Assembly (NCBI GenBank): GCA_009692585.1
Contig: SHYX01000019.1
Span: forward strand, 1-64,000
Reading direction: 5' to 3'
DNA length: 64,000 bases
Source: Myxococcales bacterium
Lineage (GTDB): Bacteria > Myxococcota > UBA796 > SXON01
Both the position numbers and the translations under genes were made by a program. Shown piece by piece: positions 33,918-41,939 of the stretch. Below the pieces are notes generated by a model that worked only from the letters and a program-made list of their open reading frames with translations, ran no database searches and was not told where the DNA came from. Position 1 is the stretch's first letter; each line of letters begins with the position of its first letter.

Positions 33918-33921
33918 TCCC

Positions 33922-34293
33922 CTACTCGACGAACAACGGGGCCTGCCCGGCGCGCGCCAGGAGTCCCTGGATCAGGTCCGCCGCTCGTGGGTCGAGCACG
34001 ATGAACTGCACGCCGGCGCCGCACAGGTTGCCGTCGCAGTCCGTCCGATGCCAGCGCACCTCGCCGATCGCGGTCACCGGCTGGTTGGCACCGACACGCA
34101 CGCTGAGCTGAACCAACTCCCCGATGGGCGGAGGCGGCGACATGGCCACGAAAACGCCGCCTTCGCTGATGTCCTCGGTGAACCCGCAGTAGAAGTTGCT
34201 CTGCGAACTGGCGCTGATCTGGGCCTCCAACAACCGTCGTGGGGCGGCGCGGTTTTCTTCGGGGTCGGCGGGCGTCCGTAGGGAGGGAACCAT
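33922..34293 (-). CDS. PilZ-domain protein
   Basis: The 123-residue product contains NRAAPRRLLEAQISA (the RxxxR-type motif), FTEDISEGGVFVAM (the D/NxSxxG motif) and GVQFIVLDPRAADLI. Together these are the PilZ signature for cyclic di-GMP binding; the exact RxxxR spacing is slightly loose, so affinity is uncertain. Single-domain PilZ proteins often control motility or polysaccharide output in myxobacteria. The ATG at 34293 is chosen; upstream the frame is Pro/His-rich. It converges with the kinase gene (four bases between stops). Confidence 0.85.
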   Translation of the reverse strand: MVPSLRTPADPEENRAAPRRLLEAQISASSQSNFYCGFTEDISEGGVFVAMSPPPPIGELVQLSVRVGANQPVTAIGEVRWHRTDCDGNLCGAGVQFIVLDPRAADLIQGLLARAGQAPLFVE

Positions 34294-34434
34294 CTGCAAG
34301 CCTCGCTCAAGTGGATCGGATCGCCGCGGGCGGTGCGTGAGGCTCTGCGGGCCGCATGGCGGACCATGCGGTGGGGGCGGGGCGCCGGGACGGCACGCAA
34401 GCCCTTTCCCCCCCGACCATGTTAGCCCCCGTTG

Positions 34435-35337
34435 ATGGACGTGAAGGGAGCCGCGCCCGTTCGCACCGGGCGCGCCGTGGCCGACGACGGCGTGCACCTG
34501 CACTGGCGAGCCATCGGCACCGGACCGGTGCTGCTGTGCAACAACGGCGTCGGCGTTTCGACGTTTTTCTGGAGCTACTTCACCGAGCGATTTGCCGACC
34601 GCTACACGGTCGTGCTGTGGGACTATCGGGGCCACGGGCAGAGCGACGCGCTCTCGGACCCCACCGGCGGCGATGTCGGTGTCGCCCGCCACACGCGCGA
34701 CATGCTGGCGGTCATGGACGCGGCGGGGATCGAGCGGGCCGTGGTCTGCGGCCACTCGATGGGCTGCCAGGTGGGCCTGGAGGGGTGGCGACACCACGCT
34801 GACCGCATCGGTGGCTACGTGCTGATCCTCGGGACCGCCGGGCGCGCCCTGGAGACCTTCGCCGACAACCCCCGGAGCCCGTTCTTCTTCAAGCTGGCGG
34901 GCAAGCTCGTCGCCCGCCTCGGCGAGCGCACGCACGCGGTGGCGCGGCCCATCCTGCGCTCGCGCGTCGCCTGGCTGTTCACCCGTCGCGCCAAGCTGGT
35001 CGATCCGCTCTACACCGACAAGGACGACTTCGCGCCCTACCTCGAGCACCTCGCCGCGCTCGACCTGCGCATGTTCATCCGCACCGTCAATGCCATGCAG
35101 CAACACGACGCCTGGGACCTGTTGCCCAGCGTGTCCGTCCCGGTCCTCATCGTCGGCGCCGAGCGCGACGCGTTCACGCCGATCCGGCTGAGCAAGAACA
35201 TGGCGGCGGCGATTCCCGGGGCCGAGCTCCTGGTGCTCGCCGACGCCAGCCACGCGGCGATCATCGAGCAGCCGGAGACGATCAACCACCGCGTCGAACG
35301 ATTCCTGCACGAACGTCAGCCCTTCGCGGCGCCATGA
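34435..35337 (+). CDS. alpha/beta hydrolase
   Basis: The 300-residue product shows the classical triad: the nucleophile elbow CGHSMG with Ser108, an acid in VGAERDAFTP, and His in DASHAAII. The oxyanion region is NNGVGVSTFFWSY, and YRGHGQSD is the usual post-strand-4 motif. It resembles the haloperoxidase/esterase branch. Substrate unknown. No signal peptide. Its stop overlaps the ATG of birA (ATGA). Confidence 0.88.
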   Translation: MDVKGAAPVRTGRAVADDGVHLHWRAIGTGPVLLCNNGVGVSTFFWSYFTERFADRYTVVLWDYRGHGQSDALSDPTGGDVGVARHTRDMLAVMDAAGIERAVVCGHSMGCQVGLEGWRHHADRIGGYVLILGTAGRALETFADNPRSPFFFKLAGKLVARLGERTHAVARPILRSRVAWLFTRRAKLVDPLYTDKDDFAPYLEHLAALDLRMFIRTVNAMQQHDAWDLLPSVSVPVLIVGAERDAFTPIRLSKNMAAAIPGAELLVLADASHAAIIEQPETINHRVERFLHERQPFAAP

Positions 35338-36098
35338 TCCACCGGGTCGGAACCGTCGACTCCACCCAGCGGGTAGCTCGCGAGATGGCGGCGGCGGGCG
35401 CGCTTCACGGGACGGCGGTGATGGCCGAGGCGCAGACCGACGGTCGCGGTCGCCTCGGCCGCGCCTGGTGCAGCGAGGCTGGAGAAAACCTGCTGCTCTC
35501 GGTGGTTCTGCGCCCCGTCGGGCCCATCGCCGACGCGCCGCTCCTCAGTCTGGGGGCAGCGGCAGGGCTGGCGATCCGCTTCGACCTGCGCGTGAGATGG
35601 CCGAATGATCTTGTCAGTCGCGATGGAATCAAAGTGGGCGGCCTGCTCGCGGAGCTGGAGACCACCGGCCAGCGGGTCAAACACCTGATTCTTGGGCTGG
35701 GGCTCAACGTGAACCAGACCGTTTTTCCGAGGGGCATCGAGGCCACCTCGCTGGCGATGCTGGGTGGGTCGCGACTGGTGGTGACCGAGGTTGCCGAGGC
35801 CGCGGTGGCCTCGATTCTGGCGTGGTCAGCCCATCCGGATCGGCTCGGTCAATGGCGAGCTCGTGCGCATACGATCGGGCGGCGAGTGCGCATCGGCGAG
35901 CGAGAGGGGATCGCGACCGGAATCCGCGAGGACGGAGCCTTACTGGTAGATGGGGAGCCGGTACTCACCGGAGACGTGGAGCTGGTCCGAGGAATGCCCA
36001 CGCTGCCTCGATCGCCTCGCGGACCGGGGTCTGGCGCATCCCCAACTCCCGCCTCGCCCGCTCCGCCGAGAAAAAGTGGGGCAGAAAGCTCATCCTGA
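35334..36098 (+). CDS. birA: biotin--[acetyl-CoA-carboxylase] ligase
   Basis: The 254-residue enzyme attaches biotin to carboxylase carrier proteins. Signatures: GTVDSTQ at the start, QTDGRGRLGRAW (ATP/biotin loop), VRWPNDL and GIKVGGLLAE, LILGLGLNVNQ, and the SH3-like C-terminal part GRRVRIGEREG. There is no N-terminal winged helix, so it is the non-repressor form. The final 35 residues (PRSPRGPGSGASPTPASPAP and on) look out of register with the family, and overlap the convergent SDR gene by 134 bp. That is long, so the true stop context may reflect a past frameshift near the end. Coupled to the hydrolase gene upstream. Confidence 0.9.
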   Translation: MIHRVGTVDSTQRVAREMAAAGALHGTAVMAEAQTDGRGRLGRAWCSEAGENLLLSVVLRPVGPIADAPLLSLGAAAGLAIRFDLRVRWPNDLVSRDGIKVGGLLAELETTGQRVKHLILGLGLNVNQTVFPRGIEATSLAMLGGSRLVVTEVAEAAVASILAWSAHPDRLGQWRARAHTIGRRVRIGEREGIATGIREDGALLVDGEPVLTGDVELVRGMPTLPRSPRGPGSGASPTPASPAPPRKSGAESSS

Positions 36099-36954
36099 CG
36101 CTGGCGGCGTTGATGTCGCCCTCGCGGACGCCGGTCGCCCGCACGGCGTCGAGGGCCACGGCGGCCGTGCTCCCCACCCAGCGCGGCAGCGGTCCGAGGG
36201 GCGGGGCCGCTCCGGTGACCGCGGCCATCAGCGCCCACGCTTCTACGTAGCTCAGGTTTTCGTTGCCCAGGATCCAGCGCCCTCCACGCGGCTTGCCCGA
36301 GGCGGTGACGAGCGCGTCGACCACGTCGCCGACGTGGACGAAGTTGTTCCCGCCCCCGGGTGCCAGCTTGCCCTTGCCGTGGGAGATTTCCACGACCATC
36401 CGGCCGCTCGACGGGCGCCAGTCCCAGGGGCCGAGCATGTAGGTGGGGTAGACGATGATCCAGTCCGCGGCGCTCTGTTGGACGAGCACGTCGGCGGCGC
36501 GTTTGGTGTCGACGTAAGGCACGCCCGCCTCGTGCGGCTGCGGCAGGCAGTCTTCGTCGGCCGGCTCTTCCCGCGAGCGCATCCCCAGCGCGTCCACCGT
36601 CGAGACGTGCACCAACCGGGCGCCCACCGGCAACGCGGCGAGGACGTTCGCCGTCCCCCGCACGTTGACCGCCTCGAAGCGCTCACGGTCCCCGAAACGG
36701 ATGTCCACCATCGCCGCCGCGTGCACCACGCACCCGGCGCCCTCCATCAGCCGCTGCAGGGCGCCGACGTCGTCGAGGTCCCCCTCGATCTCGGTGACGG
36801 CCAGCCCCGCGAATTCGCGGCGGGGCGCGTTCCGGGAGAGCACCCGTACGTCCGCCCCGGCCGCGACCAGAAAACGCACCAGGTTGTTTCCGAGCAGTCC
36901 GGTGCCGCCGGTCACTCCCCAGCGAAGGTGGGGGAGGGGAGGGCTGGTGGTCAT
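35965..36954 (-). CDS. NAD(P)-dependent epimerase/dehydratase (extended SDR)
   Basis: The 329-residue product has the Rossmann motif VTGGTGLLG (Gly16-Gly22), then VRVLSRNAPRREFAG, the EGDLDD segment, VVHAAAMVDI, VSTVDALGMRS and the active YVDTK (Tyr and Lys). These match the extended-SDR group near dihydroflavonol-4-reductase and hopanoid-associated HpnA-type sugar epimerases. The substrate is unknown. The gene converges with birA over a 134-bp overlap. It is divergent from the methyltransferase gene, 27 bp apart. Confidence 0.88.
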   Translation of the reverse strand: MTTSPPLPHLRWGVTGGTGLLGNNLVRFLVAAGADVRVLSRNAPRREFAGLAVTEIEGDLDDVGALQRLMEGAGCVVHAAAMVDIRFGDRERFEAVNVRGTANVLAALPVGARLVHVSTVDALGMRSREEPADEDCLPQPHEAGVPYVDTKRAADVLVQQSAADWIIVYPTYMLGPWDWRPSSGRMVVEISHGKGKLAPGGGNNFVHVGDVVDALVTASGKPRGGRWILGNENLSYVEAWALMAAVTGAAPPLGPLPRWVGSTAAVALDAVRATGVREGDINAASVRMSFLPHFFSAERARRELGMRQTPVREAIEAAWAFLGPAPRLR

Positions 36955-36981
36955 CACCGGGCAGATTACCCTACCGGCCGG

Positions 36982-37611
36982 ATGCCGATGTTGCCTGACC
37001 GCCGCTTCTTGACCGCCCTGGCCTATCAGTTGGGGCCCGGACGGGTGTACCAGCCCGCCTATCGCTTCATCGCCAACGACATCGCGGTCGAACGCGGGGC
37101 GCTGCTCGACGTCGGTACCGGTCCGGGCTGGGTGGCGATCCACGCAGCGTCCGGTCGTGCCGAGGTCGACGCGGTGGGCATCGACACCTGCCCCCACATG
37201 CTCGAGTTCGCCGAGCAGAACCGGCGGGGTCGACTCAATGTGACCTTCCGCCAGATGGACGCCACGCGGATCGTGTACCCCGAGCGCACCTTCGACGCCG
37301 CGGTGTCGGTGCAGTCGGCCCACCACTGGGCCGATCCCGGGGCGATCTTCGCCGAGGTGTACCGGGTGCTGGCCGACGGCGGTGTCTTCTACGTCTACGA
37401 GGCCGACCCCGACGCCGACGTGCCCGCTGACTGGATCGCCCGCATCGGCGGCTTTCCGCCCGACGCGCTGATCAAGCGGCAGTGGGCGCGGTTCGGGATG
37501 GGCGCCGCCCGGTGGGACGCCCTTCGCGCGGTCGCCGCGGCCTCGCCCTTCGGCCCCGACGTCGGTGACGAACGCCACGGCTTCTATCGGCGTCTGGTCT
37601 GCACGCGTTGA
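36982..37611 (+). CDS. class I SAM-dependent methyltransferase
   Basis: The 209-residue product contains the SAM-binding motif LLDVGTGPGWVA, the acidic second strand VDAVGIDTCPHML, QMDATRIVYPERTFDAAVSV, and HHWADPGAIFAEVYRVLADG. This is the UbiE/Coq5-like small-molecule methyltransferase layout. The substrate is unknown. Its stop overlaps the ATG of the following lipoprotein gene, and that gene in turn overlaps a CPBP protease gene, so the three form an operon. Confidence 0.85.
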   Translation: MPMLPDRRFLTALAYQLGPGRVYQPAYRFIANDIAVERGALLDVGTGPGWVAIHAASGRAEVDAVGIDTCPHMLEFAEQNRRGRLNVTFRQMDATRIVYPERTFDAAVSVQSAHHWADPGAIFAEVYRVLADGGVFYVYEADPDADVPADWIARIGGFPPDALIKRQWARFGMGAARWDALRAVAAASPFGPDVGDERHGFYRRLVCTR

Positions 37612-38513
37612 TGCGCCTGGCGCCGTTGTTCGCCGGGTGCACCGATGACCTGCTGCCGGGCGAGTCGGTGGTGGGGACCGACATCGCCGCCGAGGTGACC
37701 TACGGCGAGCCGGACGACCGCCTTGGCGACTCCCTGGCCTGGAACGGGTCGGTGATGGCGGCGGCGGCGCCGGGTCGGCCGGGGGTGCTGCTTGGTGGCG
37801 AGGTGGTGGAGGGTCCGGGCGCGTGGGTCGGCTACTGGGGAGAGGCGCTGGTGCGGGTGGGGCCGAGCGGGGCCACGCGCGACGGCGAGGCGCTCGGGGA
37901 GAGCGAGGCGCTGGGCCGGGCCTCGGCGCTCGCGGCGTCGTCAGTGGGACTGTACTATGCCAGCGCGACCGCCGTGCACCGGTACGGCGGGGAGAGGGTG
38001 GCGGTGGCGGGCGTCATCGCGTTGGCGGCCGACGAGACGCGCGTGGTGGCGCTGGTCTGCGAACCGGCTGTGGACTGCGTCGTGGAGGCGTTCACTCCCG
38101 AGCTCGTGCCGGCGGGACCGGTGCTGGTCGCCGGGGAGCGGTTGGTCGGGGGAGCCGACGGAATCCTGGCGCTCGAGGCCGGGGTGGTCTGCGTGGGCGA
38201 CCCTGAACTCGACCGCGACGATGCCGGGGGTCGGGTCCGCTGCGAGGACGGCCGCGAGCTGGTCGGCGGCCAGGGCGACCACGTGGGGCGGGGCATCGCC
38301 GCCGGGTACGCCGCCGGTGTGTTCAACCGGTGGATGGTGCCGCCGCGGGCGCGCGTATGGCCGATCGACGGGGGCGAGGTCCTGGTGGTGGAGGTCGGCG
38401 CCGAAGGGCAGGTCCTGACCCTGGCGGGCGACGCCGACACCTTGTTCATCGGCGCGCCCTTCCATCCGCGCGGCGGCCAACCCTCGGGCGCGGTGTTCAC
38501 GGTGCCGCGTTGA
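37611..38513 (+). CDS. lipoprotein with propeller-like repeats
   Basis: The 300-residue product opens MRLAPLFAGCTDD with a lipobox (LFAGC). The body consists of repeated beta segments with Gly/Asp turns: YGEPDDRLGDSLAWNGS, MAAAAPGRPGVLLGGEV, GWALVRVG-type strands, and FIGAPFHPRGGQPSG near the end. The start and end segments (GDSLAW...APG) recall FG-GAP/integrin-type blades as seen in many myxobacterial lipoproteins. Function unknown. It overlaps its neighbours on both sides by one base (methyltransferase before, CPBP protease after). Confidence 0.7.
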   Translation: MRLAPLFAGCTDDLLPGESVVGTDIAAEVTYGEPDDRLGDSLAWNGSVMAAAAPGRPGVLLGGEVVEGPGAWVGYWGEALVRVGPSGATRDGEALGESEALGRASALAASSVGLYYASATAVHRYGGERVAVAGVIALAADETRVVALVCEPAVDCVVEAFTPELVPAGPVLVAGERLVGGADGILALEAGVVCVGDPELDRDDAGGRVRCEDGRELVGGQGDHVGRGIAAGYAAGVFNRWMVPPRARVWPIDGGEVLVVEVGAEGQVLTLAGDADTLFIGAPFHPRGGQPSGAVFTVPR

Positions 38514-39277
38514 TGCTCACCGTGGGGACGGCGGGGCTGGTGGCTGGGGGAATGGCCCTGGTCGCCGGTGTCAGCGGCGTCGCCCTCGGGCGGTTCCTGC
38601 GTTGGTGGAAGGGGTCGCGGCGCTGGTGGATCGAGGGTCCGCTGGTCGGGGGGACGGCGCTCGGTCTCGGTGGAGGACTGGGCGGGGTCGGGGCGCTGCT
38701 CCTCGGCGGGAGGATGCGCCTGGACCCGGAGACCCTCGCCAGCGACCCCTGGGTGGTTGCCGCGCTCCTGGCGACGTTCCTCGGAAACCTGGGCGCGCTC
38801 GTTGCCGTCGGGCTCGCGGACGGGGTGCGCGTTCCTTCACGCCCGCCCGCCCGCTGGCTGGCCGTGGGCGCGGCGTCGGTCGCGGTCGTTTTGGGGTTCT
38901 CCGTCGGCTGGGGGCTCCTGCTCTACACCTGGGGGCACACCTACGAAGCCCAGAGCATCGCGGCGGCCGTGAACAACCCCGAGGGGTGGATCCGGTGGGG
39001 GAGCATCGGCTTCGTGGTACTCGGCGCCCCGGTCACCGAGGAGCTGCTTTTTCGAGGTTGGCTGCAGCCTCTGGTGGGCCGTGCGTTCGGGCCGCGCGCC
39101 GGTGTCGTGCTTCAGGCGGTGGCTTTCGCGGCGTTGCATGTCGAGCGACTCTGGGCCCTCCCGCCGATCCTGGTCGTCGGGCTGGTGGCGGGGTGGCTGC
39201 GCTACAAGAGCGGCAGCGTGCTCCCGGGCCTCGTGATGCACATGTTGAACAACAGCGCGGCGCTGCTGAGCCTGTGA
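38513..39277 (+). CDS. CPBP-family intramembrane glutamic protease
   Basis: The 254-residue membrane protein has about six to seven hydrophobic segments and all CPBP motifs: TEELLFRGWLQ (EExxxR, catalytic Glu pair), FAALHV (FxxxH) and the C-terminal VMHMLNN (HxxxN/D). These proteases process CAAX-like or peptide substrates within the membrane; some immunise producers against their own bacteriocins. The target here is unknown. Start overlaps the stop of the lipoprotein gene. Copy B of the dispersed repeat begins immediately after the stop. Confidence 0.9.
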   Translation: MLTVGTAGLVAGGMALVAGVSGVALGRFLRWWKGSRRWWIEGPLVGGTALGLGGGLGGVGALLLGGRMRLDPETLASDPWVVAALLATFLGNLGALVAVGLADGVRVPSRPPARWLAVGAASVAVVLGFSVGWGLLLYTWGHTYEAQSIAAAVNNPEGWIRWGSIGFVVLGAPVTEELLFRGWLQPLVGRAFGPRAGVVLQAVAFAALHVERLWALPPILVVGLVAGWLRYKSGSVLPGLVMHMLNNSAALLSL

Positions 39278-39322
39278 GGTAGGGGGAGAGGGCGGCGAGC
39301 GTCTTCCGGCGGTTCTGGTCAG
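39278..39322 (+). repeat. dispersed intergenic repeat, copy B
   Basis: This 45-bp element sits between two convergent genes. It reads GGTAGGGGGAGAGGGCGGCG, then AGCGTCTTCC, and closely matches copy A at 20645-20689. The GAGCGTCTTCC core is identical in both; differences cluster in the GC-rich flanks. Its role is unknown. Confidence 0.6.
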
Positions 39323-39333
39323 GGGCCGCCGAC

Positions 39334-40599
39334 TCAGCGTCCCGCTCGCCGCTCGATCCGCCCCAGCGCCGCGGCGGCCTGGGGCGCCACCGACGCGGCG
39401 GCGTGGGCTTCGACGGCCACCCTGCCATACAGTGCGCGGAACAGGCCTTCCTTCGAGGTCGCCTCGGGCCCACCCACCGCGCGCGTCACCGGCAGGATCC
39501 AGGCGGCGTCGGGCTCCGGCCGCACGACAATGCTCCGGTCGAGTTCGCGGGGCGCGGCATCCGCCGCCAATTCGACGATCCGGTCCATCGCGCGCACTAC
39601 CTGCGGCCGGTCCCACGCGGCCCACAGTTCGTCCACGGCGCTCTTCCAGGCGACGGTCCGCCACACCGCAGCGAGCCGGGCCGGCTCGGGTCCGAAGCGC
39701 GCGGCCGCGCGGAGTTGGTCCATCCGGTCGAACCCGCCGCACGGCAGGTCGGGGCACCGACCGCGCCACCGCAACGCCGCGTGGGCGACCAACGCCATCC
39801 CCGCCGCGCCGTCGTCACGCGCGTCGAGGGTCAGGTCCCGCAGCGCCCGCTCCAGGCGGGTGGCGACGACGTCTTCCCCGTCGGCGCCGGCCAGCGCCAG
39901 CCGACGCGCCTTGAGCGCAGCGTGCTCCTTGGCGGAGTCGGCAGCGGCTTCTTCGAGCGCGAACATCGTGACATCCGCGAGCACGCGACGACCGAGCTCC
40001 GACGGGGAGGCCGCGTCGCCGTTGCGGCCCAACAGCAGTTGCCCCGCCGGCGTCGTCGCCAGCCGCGCCCAGGCGTCGTCGCCCAGCAGCGCCGCCACGG
40101 CGCTGGTGTCGATGTCGGGCGCCCCGAGCCAACCGAGGAGCACCGCGCGCTCGAGCACCGGCAGCGCGGCGTCGGCGCGGTCGCTCCCCAACCAGGCCAA
40201 CGGGCCGCGGGGCGCTTCGACGTTGCCGGCGCCCGGCTCGGCCAGCGGGAGGAGCCAACGCGTCAGGCCCGTCGGATCGGCGAGCATGGTCTCCGCCCCG
40301 GCCAGTCGGGCGCCCCGCAACAGCGCCACGCTCGCGGTCCCCGCCGCACTGGCCTCCAGAAACCACACCGCGTCGGGTGCGGCGTCGGGGGGGAGCCGGG
40401 CCCACACCGCGTAGCCCGGGTCTCGCACCACGACCGGTCGCGTCAGGCGACGGGCGAGGGGGTCGCCGGCCAGCAGCCACCGTCGCCACGCGGCGAGGTC
40501 CGCTGGCTCCGCGACCTCCACCGCCGCCCCCGTGGGAATCAGCTCCAGCCCGGGCGGGATCTTCTGCGGGCACGCCTGGAGGAGGAACAGCCAGGGCAT
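39334..40599 (-). CDS. hypothetical lipoprotein (last gene of a bcp operon)
   Basis: The 421-residue product begins MPWLFLLQACPQK, a short lipobox leader (LQAC). The body is helical, Ala/Arg/Leu-rich, with repeats such as EPADLAAWRRWLLAGDP, LERAVLLGWLGAPDID, LEEAAADSAKEHAALKARRL and AAVWRTVAWKSAVDELWAA. Each resembles a HEAT/armadillo-like helix pair. No enzymatic motif is seen. Its ATG overlaps the stop of the hydrolase gene, so it is translated in tandem after bcp and the hydrolase. Role unknown. Confidence 0.72.
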   Translation of the reverse strand: MPWLFLLQACPQKIPPGLELIPTGAAVEVAEPADLAAWRRWLLAGDPLARRLTRPVVVRDPGYAVWARLPPDAAPDAVWFLEASAAGTASVALLRGARLAGAETMLADPTGLTRWLLPLAEPGAGNVEAPRGPLAWLGSDRADAALPVLERAVLLGWLGAPDIDTSAVAALLGDDAWARLATTPAGQLLLGRNGDAASPSELGRRVLADVTMFALEEAAADSAKEHAALKARRLALAGADGEDVVATRLERALRDLTLDARDDGAAGMALVAHAALRWRGRCPDLPCGGFDRMDQLRAAARFGPEPARLAAVWRTVAWKSAVDELWAAWDRPQVVRAMDRIVELAADAAPRELDRSIVVRPEPDAAWILPVTRAVGGPEATSKEGLFRALYGRVAVEAHAAASVAPQAAAALGRIERRAGR

Positions 40600-41429
40600 C
40601 AGCGGGCGGCGTCCTTCTGACCGTAGGCCGAGCGTCGCCGCGACTGGGGACCTCGCCGCTCCTTGCGCGCGGCGTGGCCGACGCCTTCGTAGGGGCCATA
40701 CCCGTCACTCTCGAGGACGCGCGGCCGCACCGGCTCCACGCAGAAGGCCACGATGTCGGCGAGCATGCGATCACCTCCGGGCTCCAGCATCGGCGTGTGG
40801 GCAAGGTCGTCGTAGCGCCAGGCCACGCCCTCGAAGCAGTCGGCGACGACCCGGGCGGCGGCGGGAGGGATCACCGGATCGGCGCCGCCGATCACCACCA
40901 GCACGGGCGTGTCGAAGGCGGTCGGCCGGACCTCGGGCGCGCGAAGCAGATCGCGACACAGACGATTCGGCCAGGGCACGCAGCGGGCGATGGCCTGGGG
41001 CAGCGCCTCGGCCGACACATGGGAGAAGCCGAGGTCCGTCCAGCCCCGACGGCTCGGGACATAGGCGCGGCCCAGCGCCAGCGTGGCGAGTGCACGGGGA
41101 AGGTGGGACCACGTGGCCGCCCCGATGGAGGGTCGGCCGGGCGGAAGCGGGCAGATCAGCACCGCGCCGGCGACGGTCCGCCGGGTCAGGATGAGCTGCA
41201 CCGCCAGCCCCGAGACGCTGTGGCCGCAGAGGATGACCGGCCCCGAAACGCTGTCCGCAGCGCGCTCGATGGCAGCGACCACGTCTGCGAAGCCGGCATC
41301 CTGACCGTCGCCGTGCCCGGGAAGGGTCAGGGGCTGGAATACCAAGCCCGCCGCTTCGAACGCGCTGCGCCACGGTTCGAAGACCCAGGGTCCCAGGCCC
41401 AGTCCGTGCGCTGCCAGGACCGTGGTCAC
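40599..41429 (-). CDS. alpha/beta hydrolase
   Basis: The 276-residue product has the HGLGLGPWVFEPW oxyanion region, LPGHGDGQD, the nucleophile elbow CGHSVSG (Ser71), an acid in GGADPVIPP and His in LAHTPMLEPGG. The C-terminal 40 residues (RKERRGPQSRRRSAYGQKD) are basic and extend past the fold. The family is the ordinary alpha/beta hydrolase group; the substrate is unknown. Middle gene of a three-gene operon: its start overlaps the bcp stop (four bases) and its stop overlaps the lipoprotein start. Confidence 0.86.
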   Translation of the reverse strand: MTTVLAAHGLGLGPWVFEPWRSAFEAAGLVFQPLTLPGHGDGQDAGFADVVAAIERAADSVSGPVILCGHSVSGLAVQLILTRRTVAGAVLICPLPPGRPSIGAATWSHLPRALATLALGRAYVPSRRGWTDLGFSHVSAEALPQAIARCVPWPNRLCRDLLRAPEVRPTAFDTPVLVVIGGADPVIPPAAARVVADCFEGVAWRYDDLAHTPMLEPGGDRMLADIVAFCVEPVRPRVLESDGYGPYEGVGHAARKERRGPQSRRRSAYGQKDAAR

Positions 41430-41899
41430 GGCGCGGGCCGGGGCCCCTCGACGCGGGCCAGCACCTGGGCGGCGTGGCCGCGGGCGGTCACCGGATCCCA
41501 GACCTCGGCGATGGTGCCGTGCTCATCCACCAGAAAGCTGATGCGCGCGATGCCCTTGTACGTCCGACCGTACAGCTTCTTGTCGCGCCAGGCCCCGTAG
41601 GCTTCGCAGATGCCACCGGGGTCGGCGACCAGGGCGAACGGCAGGCACTCCTTGGCGCGGAACCGCTTGTGGGAGTTCACGCTGTCGCGGCTGATGCCGA
41701 GCACCACGGCGTCGGCCGCCGCGAACCGCGCGTGAAGTTCCCCGAACTCCCGCGCCTCGATCGTGCAGCCCGGCGTCGAGTCCTTGGGGTAGAAGTACAG
41801 GACGATCTTCTTTCCCAAAAGCGACGACAGCCGCAGTGGCCCGGCGTCGGTCTCCGCGGAAAAGTCAGGAGCGAGCATACCTGCGGTCGGCGTGGCCAT
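41426..41899 (-). CDS. bcp: thioredoxin-dependent thiol peroxidase (Bcp/PrxQ)
   Basis: The 157-residue enzyme reduces hydroperoxides. It has the peroxidatic block YFYPKDSTPGCTIEARE with Cys45. The Cys usually found five residues later (alpha2-type resolving Cys) is Arg50 here. Cys85 in AKECLPF could serve as the alternative alpha3-type resolving residue; Cys98 is also present. The fold continues with ISRDSVNSHKRFR, GRTYKGIARISFLVDEHG and a final helix. First gene of an operon with a hydrolase and a lipoprotein. It is divergent from the Sm-like gene by 40 bp. Confidence 0.93.
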   Translation of the reverse strand: MATPTAGMLAPDFSAETDAGPLRLSSLLGKKIVLYFYPKDSTPGCTIEAREFGELHARFAAADAVVLGISRDSVNSHKRFRAKECLPFALVADPGGICEAYGAWRDKKLYGRTYKGIARISFLVDEHGTIAEVWDPVTARGHAAQVLARVEGPRPAP

Positions 41900-41939
41900 G
41901 GAACGAGCGTAACCCTGGCGCCCCGGCTAAGGCGCCGCC

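Noticed and set aside
34294..35310. Long minus-strand extension of the PilZ gene
   Set aside because: The segment is the complement of the alpha/beta hydrolase gene and has biased His/Arg/Pro composition; the PilZ domain is complete from 34293.
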